DNA of 64,000 nucleotides from Tetrahymena thermophila SB210 (lineage: Eukaryota; Ciliophora; Oligohymenophorea; Hymenostomatida; Tetrahymenidae): assembly GCF_000189635.1 (NCBI RefSeq), contig NW_002476271.1, forward strand, positions 124,001 through 188,000. Direction: 5' to 3'. The notes under the pieces were generated by a model. That model ran no database searches. It had not been told where the DNA came from and worked only from the letters and a program-made list of their open reading frames with translations. Positions 12,853-27,037 of the stretch are shown piece by piece. The translations under genes and the position numbers were made by a program. Position 1 is the first letter of the stretch, and every line of letters begins with the position of its first letter.

Positions 12853-14996
12853 TCAATTACAGATTTCCAAATCATCAATTTTTTAGAAAATTGAATTATT
12901 GTTATTCATAAAAATGTGTTCATTAGTTTCAATATTCTCATTATATTAATGTTAATTTTTAAAATAAAAATTATTTGCATGATTCACTTGCATCTATTAA
13001 GCTTAATTAATTGTAGTAACTTAGTTTTCGAAATCTTCATTTGTAGCATAAACTTAATAATAATCTTCGTTTGTATAATTTTCACAATAGGGTTATTAAT
13101 AATATGGCTCTTCCTCTTCTTGTTGCTGTTGTTCTTACTATTCTTATTCTTGTTTTTGCTCTTATTTATTTTAATCCTGGTTGTTTGCTAAGTTGTTTAC
13201 ATTATTTTCACTAAAAATTTATTCGAAAGGAGGCTCATCAAGTATGTTAATTTAGTCATACATAAAATCACTTTAATGATCTTTTATATCATCGTCTTCT
13301 CCGTTTTTATGATGATTTTCTTTCTATTTGGCTTCATATTACTGATTTTAGTTTTAATGAATTTTTTCTTTTTAATATTCTGGAGATGAATCAACATTTC
13401 TGAGTTGGTTTTGTAATTTAATAAACTAAAAATTATGATTTTCTTATTATTAAGGTTGCAGTATATTACTTTGATATGGTTAAATTGGTTAAATGACATA
13501 TTTATCTTGTTATGATTTTTATGAATATTTAAGTTTGTAGATATTTGCATTACTTCTTTCTTCTTTTTTCTCTGTAATTTCATATTATTACACTTCAATG
13601 TGTAGCACTTATTATTGTTGTTGATCTAGTTTCTTTTTATTGATAACTTTTTTCTATTCTAATTGGTTCTAGTTATTACTGTTAATCTATCTCTATTAGT
13701 CTTAAGATCTATGTTTTCTATCACTTAAAATTCCAAGATTATTGTTTTTTTAAAGCTCTTTACTGCTATATGATTCTGACTTTTATAGTTTTAAAGGTAA
13801 CTAGGATTGTTATTACTGCTGTTATTTTGGTAGTTATTTATTTTATTCTTCAGTTGCTTGTCTGAAATTTTTATTTATTAGTTATACTTAAGATAGAGAA
13901 TTCTTAAATATATCTGGTAGTAACTTTGTTTGAATCTTAACTTGTTGAAATTGAATTCTTTTTAAAAATGTATCGATAGGTCTGATGATATCTTTTCTGA
14001 TCTAAAATTGATTGTGAGTCATCTTCTCAGGATAAAAAGCAAGCACTATCTTGCCATTTAATCTCATAGCCTCTTGGAGTTATTGAGAATGTTAATGTTT
14101 TATAAGACTGTCTGCTTGACCATGGATAAGTAGACATGGAGAACTGAAACGACATACATTTTCTATATTGTTAAATCTCTCTTTTATAAAATAGCTTACT
14201 AAGCTAAAAGCTAGCTCACCTGACAACTTCTTTATTGATGTAAAAGCGCTTAAGAGGATTACTCCTCCAGGTCTTCTTCTAGCTCCTATTTCACAAGCTG
14301 GTCCAGTTCCTATAGAACGACCAAACACGAATATCTTTGACTGATCAATACCTGAATCTACAACTAAAGAATCATAAACCTTTAAAGCATCTTGCTTAAT
14401 TTATTCAGCAGATACCTTCTTGTCATATATACCATAACCAGGATATTCAACAGCTATAATATTTGCTCTTAAGCTCTCTCTCAAAAGCTTTAAGAACTGC
14501 ATAGAGCTCCCCAAATCTTCAGCATTACCATGAAAAAATAAGATATAAATATCACAAGATTCTTCATATATTTTATAAACCATAGACATCACTGGAACGC
14601 GGTGGATCTCATCTAATTTTATAAAAAAAAGAATTAAACTAAGTTGCAAGCTAATTAGAACTAAATCATCTTCATGTAAAAAAACCAAAAAATACTGAAA
14701 AAATAATTCAAAATGTAAAACGAAACAAATTGCTAAATAAATATTTAACAAATTGAATCCTAAATAAGAAACAGATATTTCATATGGCTATATTTTGCTG
14801 CTGTTATATGTGTTTCTTGTCTTTAGTATAGCTGTAATTTAGTGAATAAATATTAAATGATTTATTAATGGTTACTTTGATTCTTTACTGATGGAGAATC
14901 TATAAATTAGATGGACGAATTTTCATCCTTGGTTCTTATGGATTACTCATTATATTGAGGTTTTGGACGAGGAAAAATGATTCTGTCTACAGACAT
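12853..14996 (-). CDS. ABHD17/BEM46-like alpha/beta serine hydrolase with Q/N-rich tail
   Basis: Likely a membrane-associated serine hydrolase of the ABHD17/BEM46 (DAP2-like) type; ABHD17 enzymes remove palmitate from proteins, but the substrate here is unknown. Exons: 14996-14889, 14831-14750 and 14612-12853, phases consistent, about 649 residues. After a short N-terminus, the core shows FFHGNAEDLGSS (oxyanion-hole region), VEYPGYG, then the nucleophile elbow FGRSIGTGP with Ser near residue 162, the acid region HGQADSLIKH near 230 and the catalytic His in EKMTHNQF near 267. All triad elements are present, so it looks active. From about residue 290 to the end it is a Gln/Asn-rich, low-complexity tail of some 350 residues, far longer than usual in this family. 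The long leucine-rich frame on the opposite strand near 12916-13191 is a shadow of this tail. Confidence 0.9.
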
Positions 14997-17539
14997 ATAC
15001 AAATTATATGAATTGAGTTATTAGTAAGTATGAAAGTATATACGTATGTATGTATGTATTTAAGTAAGTAAATATATAAATAATAACTAACTAATAATTA
15101 TTTACTTTATTTATTTATTTTTTTGTTTTTTTTCTAATTAGTTAGGCCTTCTTATAAATTATAAATTATGATTTTGATTCTTTCCAAATACCCAATCGAT
15201 CAAACAAATAAACAAGCCCAATTTAGATAGAGATTTTATTAATTTTTTTCTTTTTCACTTTTTTGATAGGACTTGATCAATATCAAAACAAAAAAAAATT
15301 AGTATTAAAGATTCTTTTAAAAATAGTAAGTCATCGTTTAAAATTTCTATGATAAAGAGACAGAATTAAATTAATATCTTATTCGTAAAGCTAGCAATAA
15401 ATTAATTTATTTATTTTAGTAACAAAAAAATTGTCAAAAAGTCATAGATATAACATAAGAGTCTATAAATTGATTGATTGTCTCTCTCTATTTTTATAAA
15501 TTATATCTTACACCAATCAGATTTCGAATGTAACATTTAATATTGATAAACTATCTTTCATAGAAATTTAGCTTTTCTTAGGCAAGCTTAGTTAAAATAC
15601 TCCACATTCAAGTAATTTAACAAATTTAACTTTTAAAAAAAAGATTAAACTTACTTTTTGCTAGACCTAAAAAAAAAAATTCAAAAAAATTTAATTTTAT
15701 CCCAAGTATCTACTTTCCTTTTCTTACCAATAATTTGTGACTATCTAATGTCATATTTTCACTGGTGGTATTTTTACGACACTTCAGCAGAAAAATTCAT
15801 TCAAGTATCAGAAATATTCTTATTATGTACTTTCTACCACGTTTAATCTTACAAATAATTTTTATTTATTTTAGTTCCTTTTATATAAAACTATAACTTA
15901 AAATAAATATATTTATTTATAAATATAAAACAAATATATTTTTAATATAACTTTAATTATATTTATTTAGTTTATATCTTACATAATTTATTTACTAAAT
16001 GTATAAACTAATTTTTATTACTAAAATAAACAAATAAATACTCTAAACTAAATAAAATAATCTAAAATAAATTAAACTATTTTACATTTTCAAATAGCAT
16101 TTAAATTAAATATAATTATTTTTTACAAGAAATATTTAAACTCTTTTATTTAATTATTTGAATAAATTAATCAATTTTATGATTTTATTAGATCTCATTG
16201 ATCTGAAAAATTACTAATTAGTTAGATTAAAATTAAAATAATTTGATTTTTAACTCTGATAAATGATAAAAATAATCTATTTATTCATCCAAAAACTATC
16301 AAAAAACCAATATTGATGTAATCTATATTTATTTTAGAGTAATGAAGCTAAATTATTTGTTTTTTTATTTTTCTTTTGTCCGTTATGAAAATAAAAGCCA
16401 ACTTTAATTATTATTAAAAATAAAAATAATTTATTAATATAACTTTCATAAATTAGAAAAGCAATTAAGCAATTTTAATATATTTTCTTCTTTTTTGATA
16501 TAAATAAAATTAGGTATTAAACATATTTTTTACAATTTTCCTGATAATAATAATTTAAAATTTAAATTTTAAGCAATTAATTAAATAAAAATATTAAGAA
16601 TAATTTTAACTCACTCAACTAGAAAGAGTTTAAACTTTGGAATGTTTGCTGAATTTATTTTTTTGATAAATAATCCTTATAAAATTCACATAAATAATTC
16701 CTAAAAATATAAAAATAACTTCATTTAATTATTTAATAATTACATAATGAAGACTTTAAGTTATACTTTTAAGAGTAAGTAAATTAAAAAAGAATCTAAT
16801 TATTATATAGAAGATGCTTCTCAAATTGAAAAAAATGAAGAAAATAAAAGGAAGTGATTAAACTTTTATTTATTATTGAGTGCTATGAAAATTCTTCCAT
16901 TTTTGAGAACAATTAATCGAGAAATATTTTTTTTATAAACTCTCTCAAAAATAAAAATTTTTTATTTCATATAAAAAAAATATTGTAATTTTAATTAATA
17001 ACATGGTGAACATTGGAATAATCTTAATGAAAAATTGGATGAAAATATATCAAAATAAAAAAAATATTTAGTTAAAACAAAGACTTTTATAAAAATTTTG
17101 CCATTTATTTATTCTCAAATGACTGGTTTTAATTTGTGGAAATACTATTAAAAGATTAAATGTAATTCTTTTTTAATGTTTTTCTAATATTTTTTATTTC
17201 CTAATTTTTAAAAGATACTTTTTTTGAAATAAAAATAAATAATCCTTAATAATTTTTATAATTTACAACCTAACTAAAAATCAAATACAAAATAATGATC
17301 TTTATTTAAGTTTTTAATTGAAAGATGTCAAAGGAAGGGAGAGGAATTAAAATTATTAACAGCATTATTTATTTATTAACTTTGAACAAATCGACAAATG
17401 TTTTATAAATAAATATAAATTATAATTTCATTTTTTTAATTTTGTATTAAAAATAATTAATTAATTAATTTGAATTAAAGTTTAAAATAAAGAATTTGTA
17501 AGCAAACAATTAACTAAAGTTTTTAACTTCTTTTTAAAC
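14997..17539. other. AT-rich spacer
   Basis: No gene supported. The first part is the presumed promoter of the hydrolase gene, with TATG repeats near 15041-15060. A 62-codon frame at 15658-15846 (+) is less AT-rich than its surroundings and encodes a Tyr/Phe-rich stretch, but has no clear start context, splice partner or recognisable motif; it could be a decayed exon. Confidence 0.45.
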
Positions 17540-19407
17540 TCAGTGCTATCCCCATGCTTTTTTGTGCAAAGGCTATTTTTTCTTTTCTTAAGATTTACTT
17601 TTAGAATTAGATCTTTTTTTATCTTTTGGGTAATCTAAAACATTTCTTTTTATTGATTTTTATGGAGGCAACAATTTGCCATATAATTTTCTTTTTCTTT
17701 CCATTTCTTCCTTTTCTTCTTTTACTTCTCTTTAAGCCTTTTACTTTAATGATTCGTAATAGTTGTACTGTCCAAATGAACCTTATTTACTTTTAACTCC
17801 CACAATATCTGTCAAAACATTGCTGACTTCCAAAAATAATTTTTAGTTATTTTCATACATCCTTTCAAGTTAATCATCTAAAATAGTTTCATGAAGTCCT
17901 TTAAGCAATTAAAAGTTAGTTTCTGCTAGCTTTTCTTCTTAATTATTCCTTTAATAATAAAATAAATTTACAATTAAATTAATCAAATATATCATCTATC
18001 TTAAATATGTTGCTACTCTATAATATTATCTATATCGTATTGCAGCTGCTTAGCCCTAAGATAAAACTCTGTTTTCTTTCTTTTAATATTGTTAGACTCT
18101 AATTCTTTCTTAGCTTGTGTTATACCTTAGTTAGCATCAAACAAATCCTCTTCTATTTTTTAAGTCTTTTCAATTAGCTTATCCATTTCTAATTTCAATG
18201 TCTCAAATATAACCTTTCATTTTATTCAATAAAACGATTAAACTTTAAAAAAAACTTATTTTATTTTTATTAAAAGTTGAAAAACATATTCTAATAAATA
18301 AATAAATAAATGAATTACTTTCTTTTACTGCTTCCTATGTTCTAAATATATCTCTGGATTATCTGCATAAAATTGATCATGTTCCATCTGCTCCCTTAGC
18401 TCTTCTTATCGTTTTCTTTCTTCCTCCTTTTCTTTTTCCTCCTATTCTCTTTTAATCTGCTCCTCTCTCTCTCTATCAAGCCTTTCATATTCTTCAATTT
18501 ATTCAAGCAATTTCATATTAGGATCAACTTTACATTCAGGAATGTACTTATCAAAATCATCTTCATCTCTAAATAAATTTTGATAATTAACAAACTAATC
18601 TTCATAGATAGATATTTATAAATAAATTACATTGATTAATCTAGTATGAAGTTTTAGTTGACAGGAATGACATCCTCTTCTTCAATAACTTATTTTTTTT
18701 TATATTCTTCACGAAGAATATCAGAATCCAAAGACAATTCACTCTTAGCTTCATTAGCTTCTTCTGTTATTGATTTTTTTACTTAATTTAACTTTTCTTT
18801 TGAATCTGCTTGTGATTATGCAAACTTTGAGGATTTCATTAAATTAGAATCTTTTTTTTTGAAAAATCAGTCAATTAATTTTTAATATCAATCAAATTTT
18901 ATTTAAATCTAAACAAATACCTTTTTATCTGCCATTATTTTCATTATTTTAACCTTGTTTTTTATCAGAAAAATATCTGTCGTTTAGAGAACTCGCACTT
19001 TATTCCTTTAGGTTTGAAGCTTCCGCTTCAGGCTCTGGACCATTCTTCAGTTACTCATAATAATTATTCCAATATTCAACATAATGTTTCGTATATTCTA
19101 GTGCTAAATTTTAATATATCTGCTATTTTTGAGTGTTTTATTCTTAATTCTGCTATTGAGAATTAAAAAAGCCTTAAGGAGGATATCCTCCAGTAAATTA
19201 AGCTTACTAATTATATTACTACGGATAACCCATAGAACCCATATATTAAAAATCAGGTTGCATTTAATAAAACTATTATTAATAATTCATCTGCATTTGA
19301 GTAGGCATTTAATTGTATCCCATAAAGTTATTTATTTAAGGCATTTAAGGAACATTAATTAATTTAGGCATTTTAGAAAAAGCTTTATCTACATTCGAAG
19401 TTTTCAT
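17540..19407 (-). CDS. Five-exon coiled-coil protein, unknown function
   Basis: I do not recognise the family. Exons: 19407-18921, 18850-18631, 18568-18319, 18213-18017 and 17948-17540; every boundary is phase-consistent, giving 520 residues. Residues 1-100 are rich in Gln, Met, Tyr and Pro (repeated QM and YP motifs), followed by an aromatic-rich helix-like segment (EYTKHYVEYWNNYYEQ). Residues 160-400 are charged and heptad-like, strongly suggesting coiled coil, including a run of Glu/Lys/Arg (REREEQIKREQEEKEKEEER). The C-terminal 60 residues are Lys/Ser-rich, like a nuclear localisation signal (DYPKDKKRSNSKSK). No membrane segment. A nuclear scaffold or RNA-processing role is possible but only a guess from composition. 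Confidence 0.8.
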
Positions 19408-22215
19408 TTAAAAGCTTAGACTTCTTTATTTGAAAATAATGAGAGTAGTAAGTATTATGTATGTATAATGTAGCTAACTAGCAGTTTATTTGTTTATTTG
19501 TTTGATTTATAAAAAATACAATGAATGATATTTTAAAGATTACTTTCTAAAATTAAAAAAAAAGCAAATTTCAAACAATAATTAAATAAATGAATTTTTA
19601 ATTTAGTGGACTTACTACAATCAATATTCGAGTTTTATTAATTGAAAAAAAAAAAATAAACAATAATTAAAATTAAATCTACTTTCTTTAATTTCTATTT
19701 TCATTAATTTTTAAAGATATTTTAAAAATGATTGCAACTGTTTATAATTTTTAGTATTTTGTTTTTTCAGTTCATGGTTATTCTAATTAATTTTAGAGCC
19801 TTTCTGAAAGAAATGAGAATACAATTTTATTATCTTATTTAATATTTCATGAATGTTTTAATCAAAAGTAAATTTATTAAAGAAATAATATTATTATTTA
19901 AAACAAAAACAAAAAAAAATACAATACTTTTAATTAGTACTTAAAAATAATTAAAAATATTTTCTTAAATCCTTTAAAAATATAAATTTTACCAGTTAAA
20001 AAAATAAAGTCACTGGACTAATTTTGTCAAAAAATAATATTTCAATCAATAATAATAAATTTTACTAAACCAAATTTGATATAAGTATCCATAAATATAA
20101 TTTAATTTATTGAAAATTATAATGAAAATATTTTGTATTTGAGTTTTAAATAAACTATTGATTCCTCTTTTAATTTATTTAAAATAGTTTATTTTAAACA
20201 ACTAAATAAGCAAGCTTCATTGATAAAAAATTTAGATGATTTGTGTATTAAATTAATTTTTGAAGAACAAACTTGTAAAAATCACACTAGAAATGAGTAA
20301 TTAATTATTAAATTTCAAAATAATTTTTATTTTTGTGTGCAATAAAAGTTTAATCTTTTTCTTAAAAAATAAATTGTAAATTTGAAATTAATTAGCTTAC
20401 TTATTTTTAAAAAATCCAATCATAAATTTTTGAATTGATTATGGATTTAAATTAGTTTCATGAAAAATCAAATTATAAATATGTTTCAACTTAAGAGATA
20501 ACATAAATGCTACAGCAAAATAATTTTATTAATTTAATAATAATTTTTTACATTAACTATATTTATAATAAGGGAAAGATGGATCATTTATTAGTCTATT
20601 ATTCTTATTAGTTTTTTGAATTATTTTAAGAGTTTATTTAATACTTATTTATACTTTAGTATTTTAAACTCTTCCTTCATATTATGCATAGATTAAAAAC
20701 AGACTTAATTTCAAATCAGATTATAAATGCAAGTAATTATGAAAATAATTTTTATTTTAGTTTTATGTAAAATAATATTTATATTTCCTTTAAAGATAAA
20801 TATTAATTTTGAATAGTAAAATTATTAAGTAATTAAGTATCCTTGAAAGTTTTTGAATTATCTTTTGTATATAAATTAGGTTTTGAAGAATAAACTAACA
20901 TAATCAGATAGATTTTGAAAGATAGAAAGAACAACTTATAATGAAAATAATTATTATTTAAGATTTAAAAAATTTTATTAATTTCTTTAAATTTTAATTT
21001 TGAACAAATAACTAACTAACTAAGATGGTTGACTTAAAAAAACTTAAAATATTTTGAATTATTTAAATATTTAAATAAAATTATTAAAGAGTAAATCTAA
21101 AATAATCAAAAATGTTGAATCTATGATTCAGTAAATATATCATAATTAATTTGGAATATTTAAATTTTATTCTCTAATTATTAAGAACTGATAAATATTT
21201 ACCATCTATTCTCTGATATTATTTGATTGAATTTTAAAAATATTAAATATTTTTATCAATTATTATCAATTTATTTAAAAATCTTATTAAAATATAGAGC
21301 ACTTTATTTAAGAAAATAGACAGTATAAATTATTTCCTTAATATTTTTATATTTTTCTGATTTAATTTAATAATATTTTTGCTTTCAAACTTTCAAATAG
21401 AGTTATTAGATTTAAAAAACGAAAACATAAGTAAAATATTATAAATTTTAATCATTTCAGTAATTTTAATTGTACTTAAAAAACTCATAGATTAATTCTT
21501 AAATACTTATTTGTAGTTATTTGAAACTAAATAATTATTTAAATAAACTAACACTAAAAAAATTATATGTAAATTTAATTTTAATTTTTTTACCTGTTTT
21601 GAAGTTTAAAAATTAAAAATAATTTTAGTTTTTATTTTAAATTAAAATAATTTTTTTATTAAAAAAAATAAATTTGATATTAAAAATGGTTTTAAAATGG
21701 AAATTTCGATAAATAAAAGCGAAAATCATATTTAATTTTTGAAAATTTACTTTTATCCTTAGCAAATAAATATATTTTGAAAGAATAAAAACAGACAAAA
21801 TAAATAAATAAATAAATAATTTTTGTTTGGACTTTGCTTGATAGTGTTAAATTATGAATAATTTAGAATTAATTCAAATATTGAATAAATAACACAATAA
21901 AGCAAGCAAGCAAGTATAATAAATTAATTATTTAATTGAATTAATTTATTATATATTTATTAATAGTCTTTTTTAATAATTAATAAATTTTTAAATATAA
22001 ATTGAGTTAGTTTTTTTGAAATTATAATATTTTTTTTTCAGATTAAAATTAAAAAATGACATATATTACAAAATAAATTATTAATAGCTAATTCATCTAT
22101 CTCTATAATTTATATTCAACAGAATTAGTTTATTCTACAATAATTAAATTTATTCTTTGTGCTTATTAATTTATTATTAATGTTCCTATTATGAAGTAAG
22201 TACTGTTTGGTTTTT
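19408..22215. other. AT-rich spacer
   Basis: Nothing coding can be supported. The left part is the presumed promoter of the coiled-coil gene and the right end the 3' UTR of the elongation factor gene. TAAA and AAGC simple repeats occur near 21801-21822 and 21900-21913. Confidence 0.5.
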
Positions 22216-23378
22216 TCAAAGTTTTTGCATGGTTTCAACATCAACGGATTGGACTTCATCTTCCCAAGATTGGATGGGTTCGAAGATACTGTCGGTGTTG
22301 ACCTTATCGTCTTCAATGATGCAACCCATTTGGAGCATGAAGACACCGAAGGCAACGGGGATCTTCTTGTGTTCCTTGTTCCAGACCAAACCGTCGAGTT
22401 GGATGGTTTCGTAGATCTTCTTGGCCAAAGCGTCTAAGTCTTATTCAGCTTCGAAGACCTTGACGTTGAAGACGAGGATAGTCTTGGCAATAGCCTTCTT
22501 CTTCTTACCATCTCTAGCTTCCTTGGCAGCGACGGCTTCGAGTCTCTTCTTTTCTCTCAAAGCTTCAGCTTCAGCATCTTCTTCATCATCATCACCGAAA
22601 AGATCGACATCGTCCTATTTATATACAACAATAATTTAGAAAAATGGTTCTATGGTCAATGAAAATCCTATCTTTGCTTGTCGCTTGCATGTTTTCCGAT
22701 ATATATATCAAAGGGGGAATAGGTATTTATTTATATATCAAGAAAATTTATTTTTATTCATTTTATCTTTTGTAAGTTAGTAAGTAAATAAGCTATAGGA
22801 GTTATGGGTAGAATTAAAATGATTTCCATTGTTGTTATTGCTTGATAAAAGAAAAATTTCTTACGGTCTTGGTTTCCTTCTTGGCTTCCTTCTTGGCAGC
22901 AACGGGGACGGCGACGGGAGCAACATCAGCCCAGGTATTTTGAGCTTCGGGGGTGAATAAACCGATGAAGCTGAACCAGGCATAGACGTTGGGGTGGGTG
23001 GCGGCGTTGAGGGCAACCTTCTTATCTATATATTTAAAATAATATTAATAAATTATTAATGAAAACTTGAGTGTGTTTTAAGAGAGCAATATTGACTAAA
23101 AAATTTCAAAGAAGTTTATTTTCTTCAATCCATTATTTTAAAATTTTCTAAGAGAAAAAAGTCTAAGTGGAAGAGATCACCGAATAATGAGTGAATGAGT
23201 AAGTAAGTGAATGGATGGATGGATGTGAGGGAGATAATGATTAGTAAATAAATAAGTTACCCTTGAGTTCGGTGGCAATTTAAGCATCAATCTTAGCGGG
23301 CTTATCAGTACCGGAAAGGTAGGTGTGGGCAGCTAAGTGCTTTTCGAGGGTGGGGAGGTCGGTAGCAGAGAAAGTCAT
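22216..23378 (-). CDS. Translation elongation factor 1 beta (eEF1B beta, GEF subunit)
   Basis: Guanine-nucleotide exchange subunit that recharges eEF1A with GTP during translation elongation in the cytosol. Exons: 23378-23261, 23025-22865 and 22614-22216, all in phase, 225 residues, the usual length for eEF1B alpha/beta. The N-terminal domain is GST-C-like (NVYAWFSFIGLFTPEA). A Lys/Ala linker follows, then the acidic signature DDVDLFGDDDEEDAEAEALR and the C-terminal exchange domain, with AIAKTILVFNVK, LAKKIYETIQLDGLVW, VAFGVFMLQMGCIIEDDKV and the end motif QSVDVETMQKL. Codon use is strongly biased to C-ending codons (GCC, ATC, AAG, GTC) and only two glutamines are TAA, unlike all neighbours; this is typical of highly expressed ciliate genes. 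Plus-strand open frames over this locus are shadows. Confidence 0.97.
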
Positions 23379-26300
23379 TTTAGAGAATTGGTTTGTTTTT
23401 TGCTTTTTGTTTTTTAGTTTTTGATAATAATTTATTAAATTTACTTTATATATCTTTTCCCAGAGAATTTATTTTTTAATGTATATTAAAAATACGTACA
23501 AATGCAAATCTAAAAATAATCTAAAAAAGCAAACAAACAAAAATATATATATTTTTTTGATTGTCTCAAAAAAAAAAAGATATTTGTTTATCGAATGGAA
23601 AAAAAGAAGGAATTGACTTAAAAAGAAATTTATAGTTTTTTAAGTTTCTATCAATCTATTAAACAAGCAACCAAGCAACCAATCCATCTCATATTATAAA
23701 TATACTATTTCTTTATTCATTCATTCATATTTTGTTATCTCTCTATATATTTTTCAATCTAACTTTTTATATTTCAATCTATAATTTTAAACTCCTTTTG
23801 ATTTCAAAATTCTTCCTTCCTTTTCTCTCTCCACATTCATTCCATCATTCTATTTTTCTCTTTCTTTCTTTGTAAATATATTTATTTATTTACTCTTTTT
23901 CTTTTCTTGCTTTAATATGCAAGGTTTAAAGTAAAAGAAAGAAAGTCTATTTCTACTTAAATTTTAAAGGAAATATTCTAACGAATATCTCGTTGAATAG
24001 TCAAAATTGCATTAGTTTATTAATTGATATTATTTTTGCTGTAAAAAAACTGAATTATGCTTAAAAAATATAAAATAAGTTCCAAAAATTTGTTTGGTTT
24101 GAGAAAAAATAAACACATATAAATTCAGTTGAAAATTAATTTTGCTTGTATATTTGAATTAGCTCTATCTTTTGATTATCATATTCAATAGAATAGGATT
24201 AATTGAAAACGATCAAAAAATATCCAACAAAGAACGAAAGACAAACTTGTTGGCTAAAAAAGGTAATAATAAATTCTTGCTTTTGCTTTTGAAAAAATTT
24301 AATAATAATTCTTCTATCTTAGTTTGCTGCTTGTTTATTTGTTTTGCTAGAAACTTTAACTATAAATCATCTTTTTATTTGTTATTTAAATGATTGAAAC
24401 ATAGATTTCTACAGAAAATAAAAGAAACAAGCAAACGAGCAGAACGGTCATCTCTCTTACCTTAACTATAAATTATAATAGTTAAGCTAATTGGTTATAA
24501 ATTTTATTAATTTTAAGGTGGTCAATTATTACGAATTTCAAGCTTATCGTTTATAAAAAATTTTTATTTATTGTCTCGAAAAAGGGGGTCTATTCTGGTC
24601 TGTTTATTTATTTATTTGGTATTAAATTCAAAGAAAAAAGAAAAATCTAAAATGAATAAAACAGACCCATTCGCTCTTTAATTTTCAAATAATTAGAACA
24701 AAGTTATTCTAAGAAAAGTTAATGAAAGCGTCTATATGGGATTAAATTTAATCTTGTCCAGGCTATATTTGGCTTTTTTGAGTAAATTAATAAATTTTGC
24801 AGAAAAAAATGTATCTTTAAAAAACAAAAATTTCTTAAATTTATTCAAGAAAAAAATCTAACTAGTAAAATTTAATTTTTTTCTATCAATTTGCTTAATG
24901 CATTTATTAAAAAACATTTAAATAACAACTACTTTTTTAATTTGATTGCAATTACGATATTATTTTAAAGCCCCCTTCTAACTCTTAATTAAAAGATACA
25001 AATAAGAGTTAAATAGAATCTTAAGTATATATATCTTAATTCCGCGTAATTTATTTGTCTTGTAAACATTTTTTTTTCCAAAAATAAAAGTAAAATCCAA
25101 TTCATATCTCTCTAAATGGTCTCAGGAAACTTTAGCAACTTCTTGCCTGAAACCCATTAAGTTTAAAACTTTCAATAAACAGACTACGCATATGTTAAAA
25201 GCTATATTTTTAATTAACTCAATTATAAATTTCATCATGAAATGTACAATTTAATTTCTCTAAAAAATAGTTTTTTTTAAATAAAAATCACTTAAAACAT
25301 AAAAAAAATACCATTAACTCAGATATAAGTTAAAACCAGACTCTAATTCATCTAAAAATAAAAGCAAATGTCTGTACTTAATATTAAAAACATACATTTT
25401 TACATTTTATAGGTTGGAGGAATGTTAAACTGTTTAAATCTTTCATTTAAAACTACAATTATTAAAAATCGGAGTGTTTAGTATTGTAGTTTAAAATATC
25501 TCAGACTTATATAAAATAATTTTATGATTAATAATCATTATTACAAATTGGAAATTTAAAAATTTTAAAAAACCATATTTTTACAAGCAAAATATGAGTT
25601 TTTTATTTTATTAGAAAGAAACTACTCTTTTAAGCTTAACTTATATAATAAAGCATAGCAATAAAAGTGAAATTTTATTGTAATTAAATGAAATGAACAA
25701 AAAACTTAAAGGATTATCAGTTTAAATGGTAAATTGATAAATTAAAAAAATTTTCATTAAAATAGTAAATTATAAAAAAATATTATTCTTTTTTAAATAT
25801 CTAAGAGTTTTTAGCAAATAAGGTTAAAAATAAAATAGTGCAAGATAAAATATATGATTATTTAAAATTAATATTGTATATAAAAACAGAAGCACACTTA
25901 TTTTGCTTTACTTACTGGTTTAAAACAAGCATAAACTAATAAATACAAAGGCATAACTTATATCACAATTTAAATTAATTTTTTATAATTTAAATAAAAA
26001 ATAATTTCTCTATTAAAAAATAAAATTTTGTCAATGAAAATATATATAATCAATCATGCTTATACTGTTTTTTGTAAAAGTATAAATTAGGTATAATCAA
26101 ATAAGGGCATAATTTAACATATCATATTTTAAATACATAAAAAGTTTTATAATTAAATTGCTTTTATAGTAATTAGATAGTTAATTATTCAAAATATTCG
26201 TTAAATGTATTATAAAAACTTAAGCATGATAATTTTTTTGCATTTAAAAATGAAAATGAAAATATTTAATATAAAAAGATTGAAAGTAAAAATTTTATGG

Positions 26301-27037
26301 AGTTGTATACATAATATATCTAGGAGGGTTTAGTAAAAGCTAAATAAAATATTAATTAATTTAAAAAAATAATTAAAGAGAGAAATATCTTTTTTTTAAG
26401 TTAGTCTGAATAAAAATTTCTCAAGATTGACATAGTCGCAAATTAAAGGGTTAGATAAAAACTAAATATATTAAAAAAGTATTATTTTATTTTTTAAAAG
26501 ATAATTTTTTATAATTGAAAAAATTAAAAGTTTTATTTAATTTTTAAATGAAAATTAAAAATATTTAATTTATCTCTTATGAAATAATTTTGCTTAGTTT
26601 GAATTAAATTCTTAAAATTTGTGTGATTTATTTTGATTAATAGATTTATTTATTAATTATTTAAAGTTTGTTAAATTGAATAATAGGAATTAATTTTTAA
26701 GTTTTAATTAATGAATTAAAATATATTTTATCCAGATGAATTATTAAAAAATAATAGAGAAAAATCTTATAAATCTAATTAAATAAGAATAAACAATTTC
26801 TTAAATTGCAAAAAATTATTGTCAGTTAAATTAAACTTATTATTTACTTACATATTAAACTAAATTTAATATTATTTTTATCAATTAAGGCAATTTTTTA
26901 AACTTGAAATAGCATTTTTAAAAACTTTTTATACAATTTTTGATATGAAGATGAGCTTAATTACTTTTTTTCTATTATTATTCGTTAATTTGATATTTTT
27001 TTATTTTAAATAAAATGTAAATATTTCGATATTTTAG
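23379..27037. other. AT-rich spacer
   Basis: The first few hundred bases are the presumed promoter of the elongation factor gene, with pyrimidine-rich stretches near 23820-23900. No gene is supported in the rest. A perfect 9-base inverted repeat (CTTAACTAT/ATAGTTAAG, 8-base loop) lies at 24461-24486. A 73-codon frame at 24172-24393 has no family resemblance and no ATG context. Confidence 0.5.

Noticed and set aside
12916-13191. 91-codon plus-strand frame rich in Leu, Ile and Phe that looks like a membrane protein
   Set aside because: It is the complement of the Gln/Asn-rich tail of the hydrolase on the other strand; Q/N codons read backwards give Leu/Ile/Phe.
13284-13598. 104-codon minus-strand frame rich in Lys and Asn
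   Set aside because: It is in a different frame from the hydrolase tail, which runs continuously through here in the ciliate code and connects to the catalytic domain.
15658-15846. 62-codon plus-strand frame, Tyr/Phe-rich
   Set aside because: No start context, no splice partner, no motif; left as a possible decayed exon only.
22125-22639. Several overlapping plus- and minus-strand frames
   Set aside because: All except the eEF1B frame are shadows created by the unusually GC-rich codons of that gene.
24172-24393. 73-codon plus-strand frame
   Set aside because: No ATG at its start, composition close to the AT-rich spacer and no recognisable motif.
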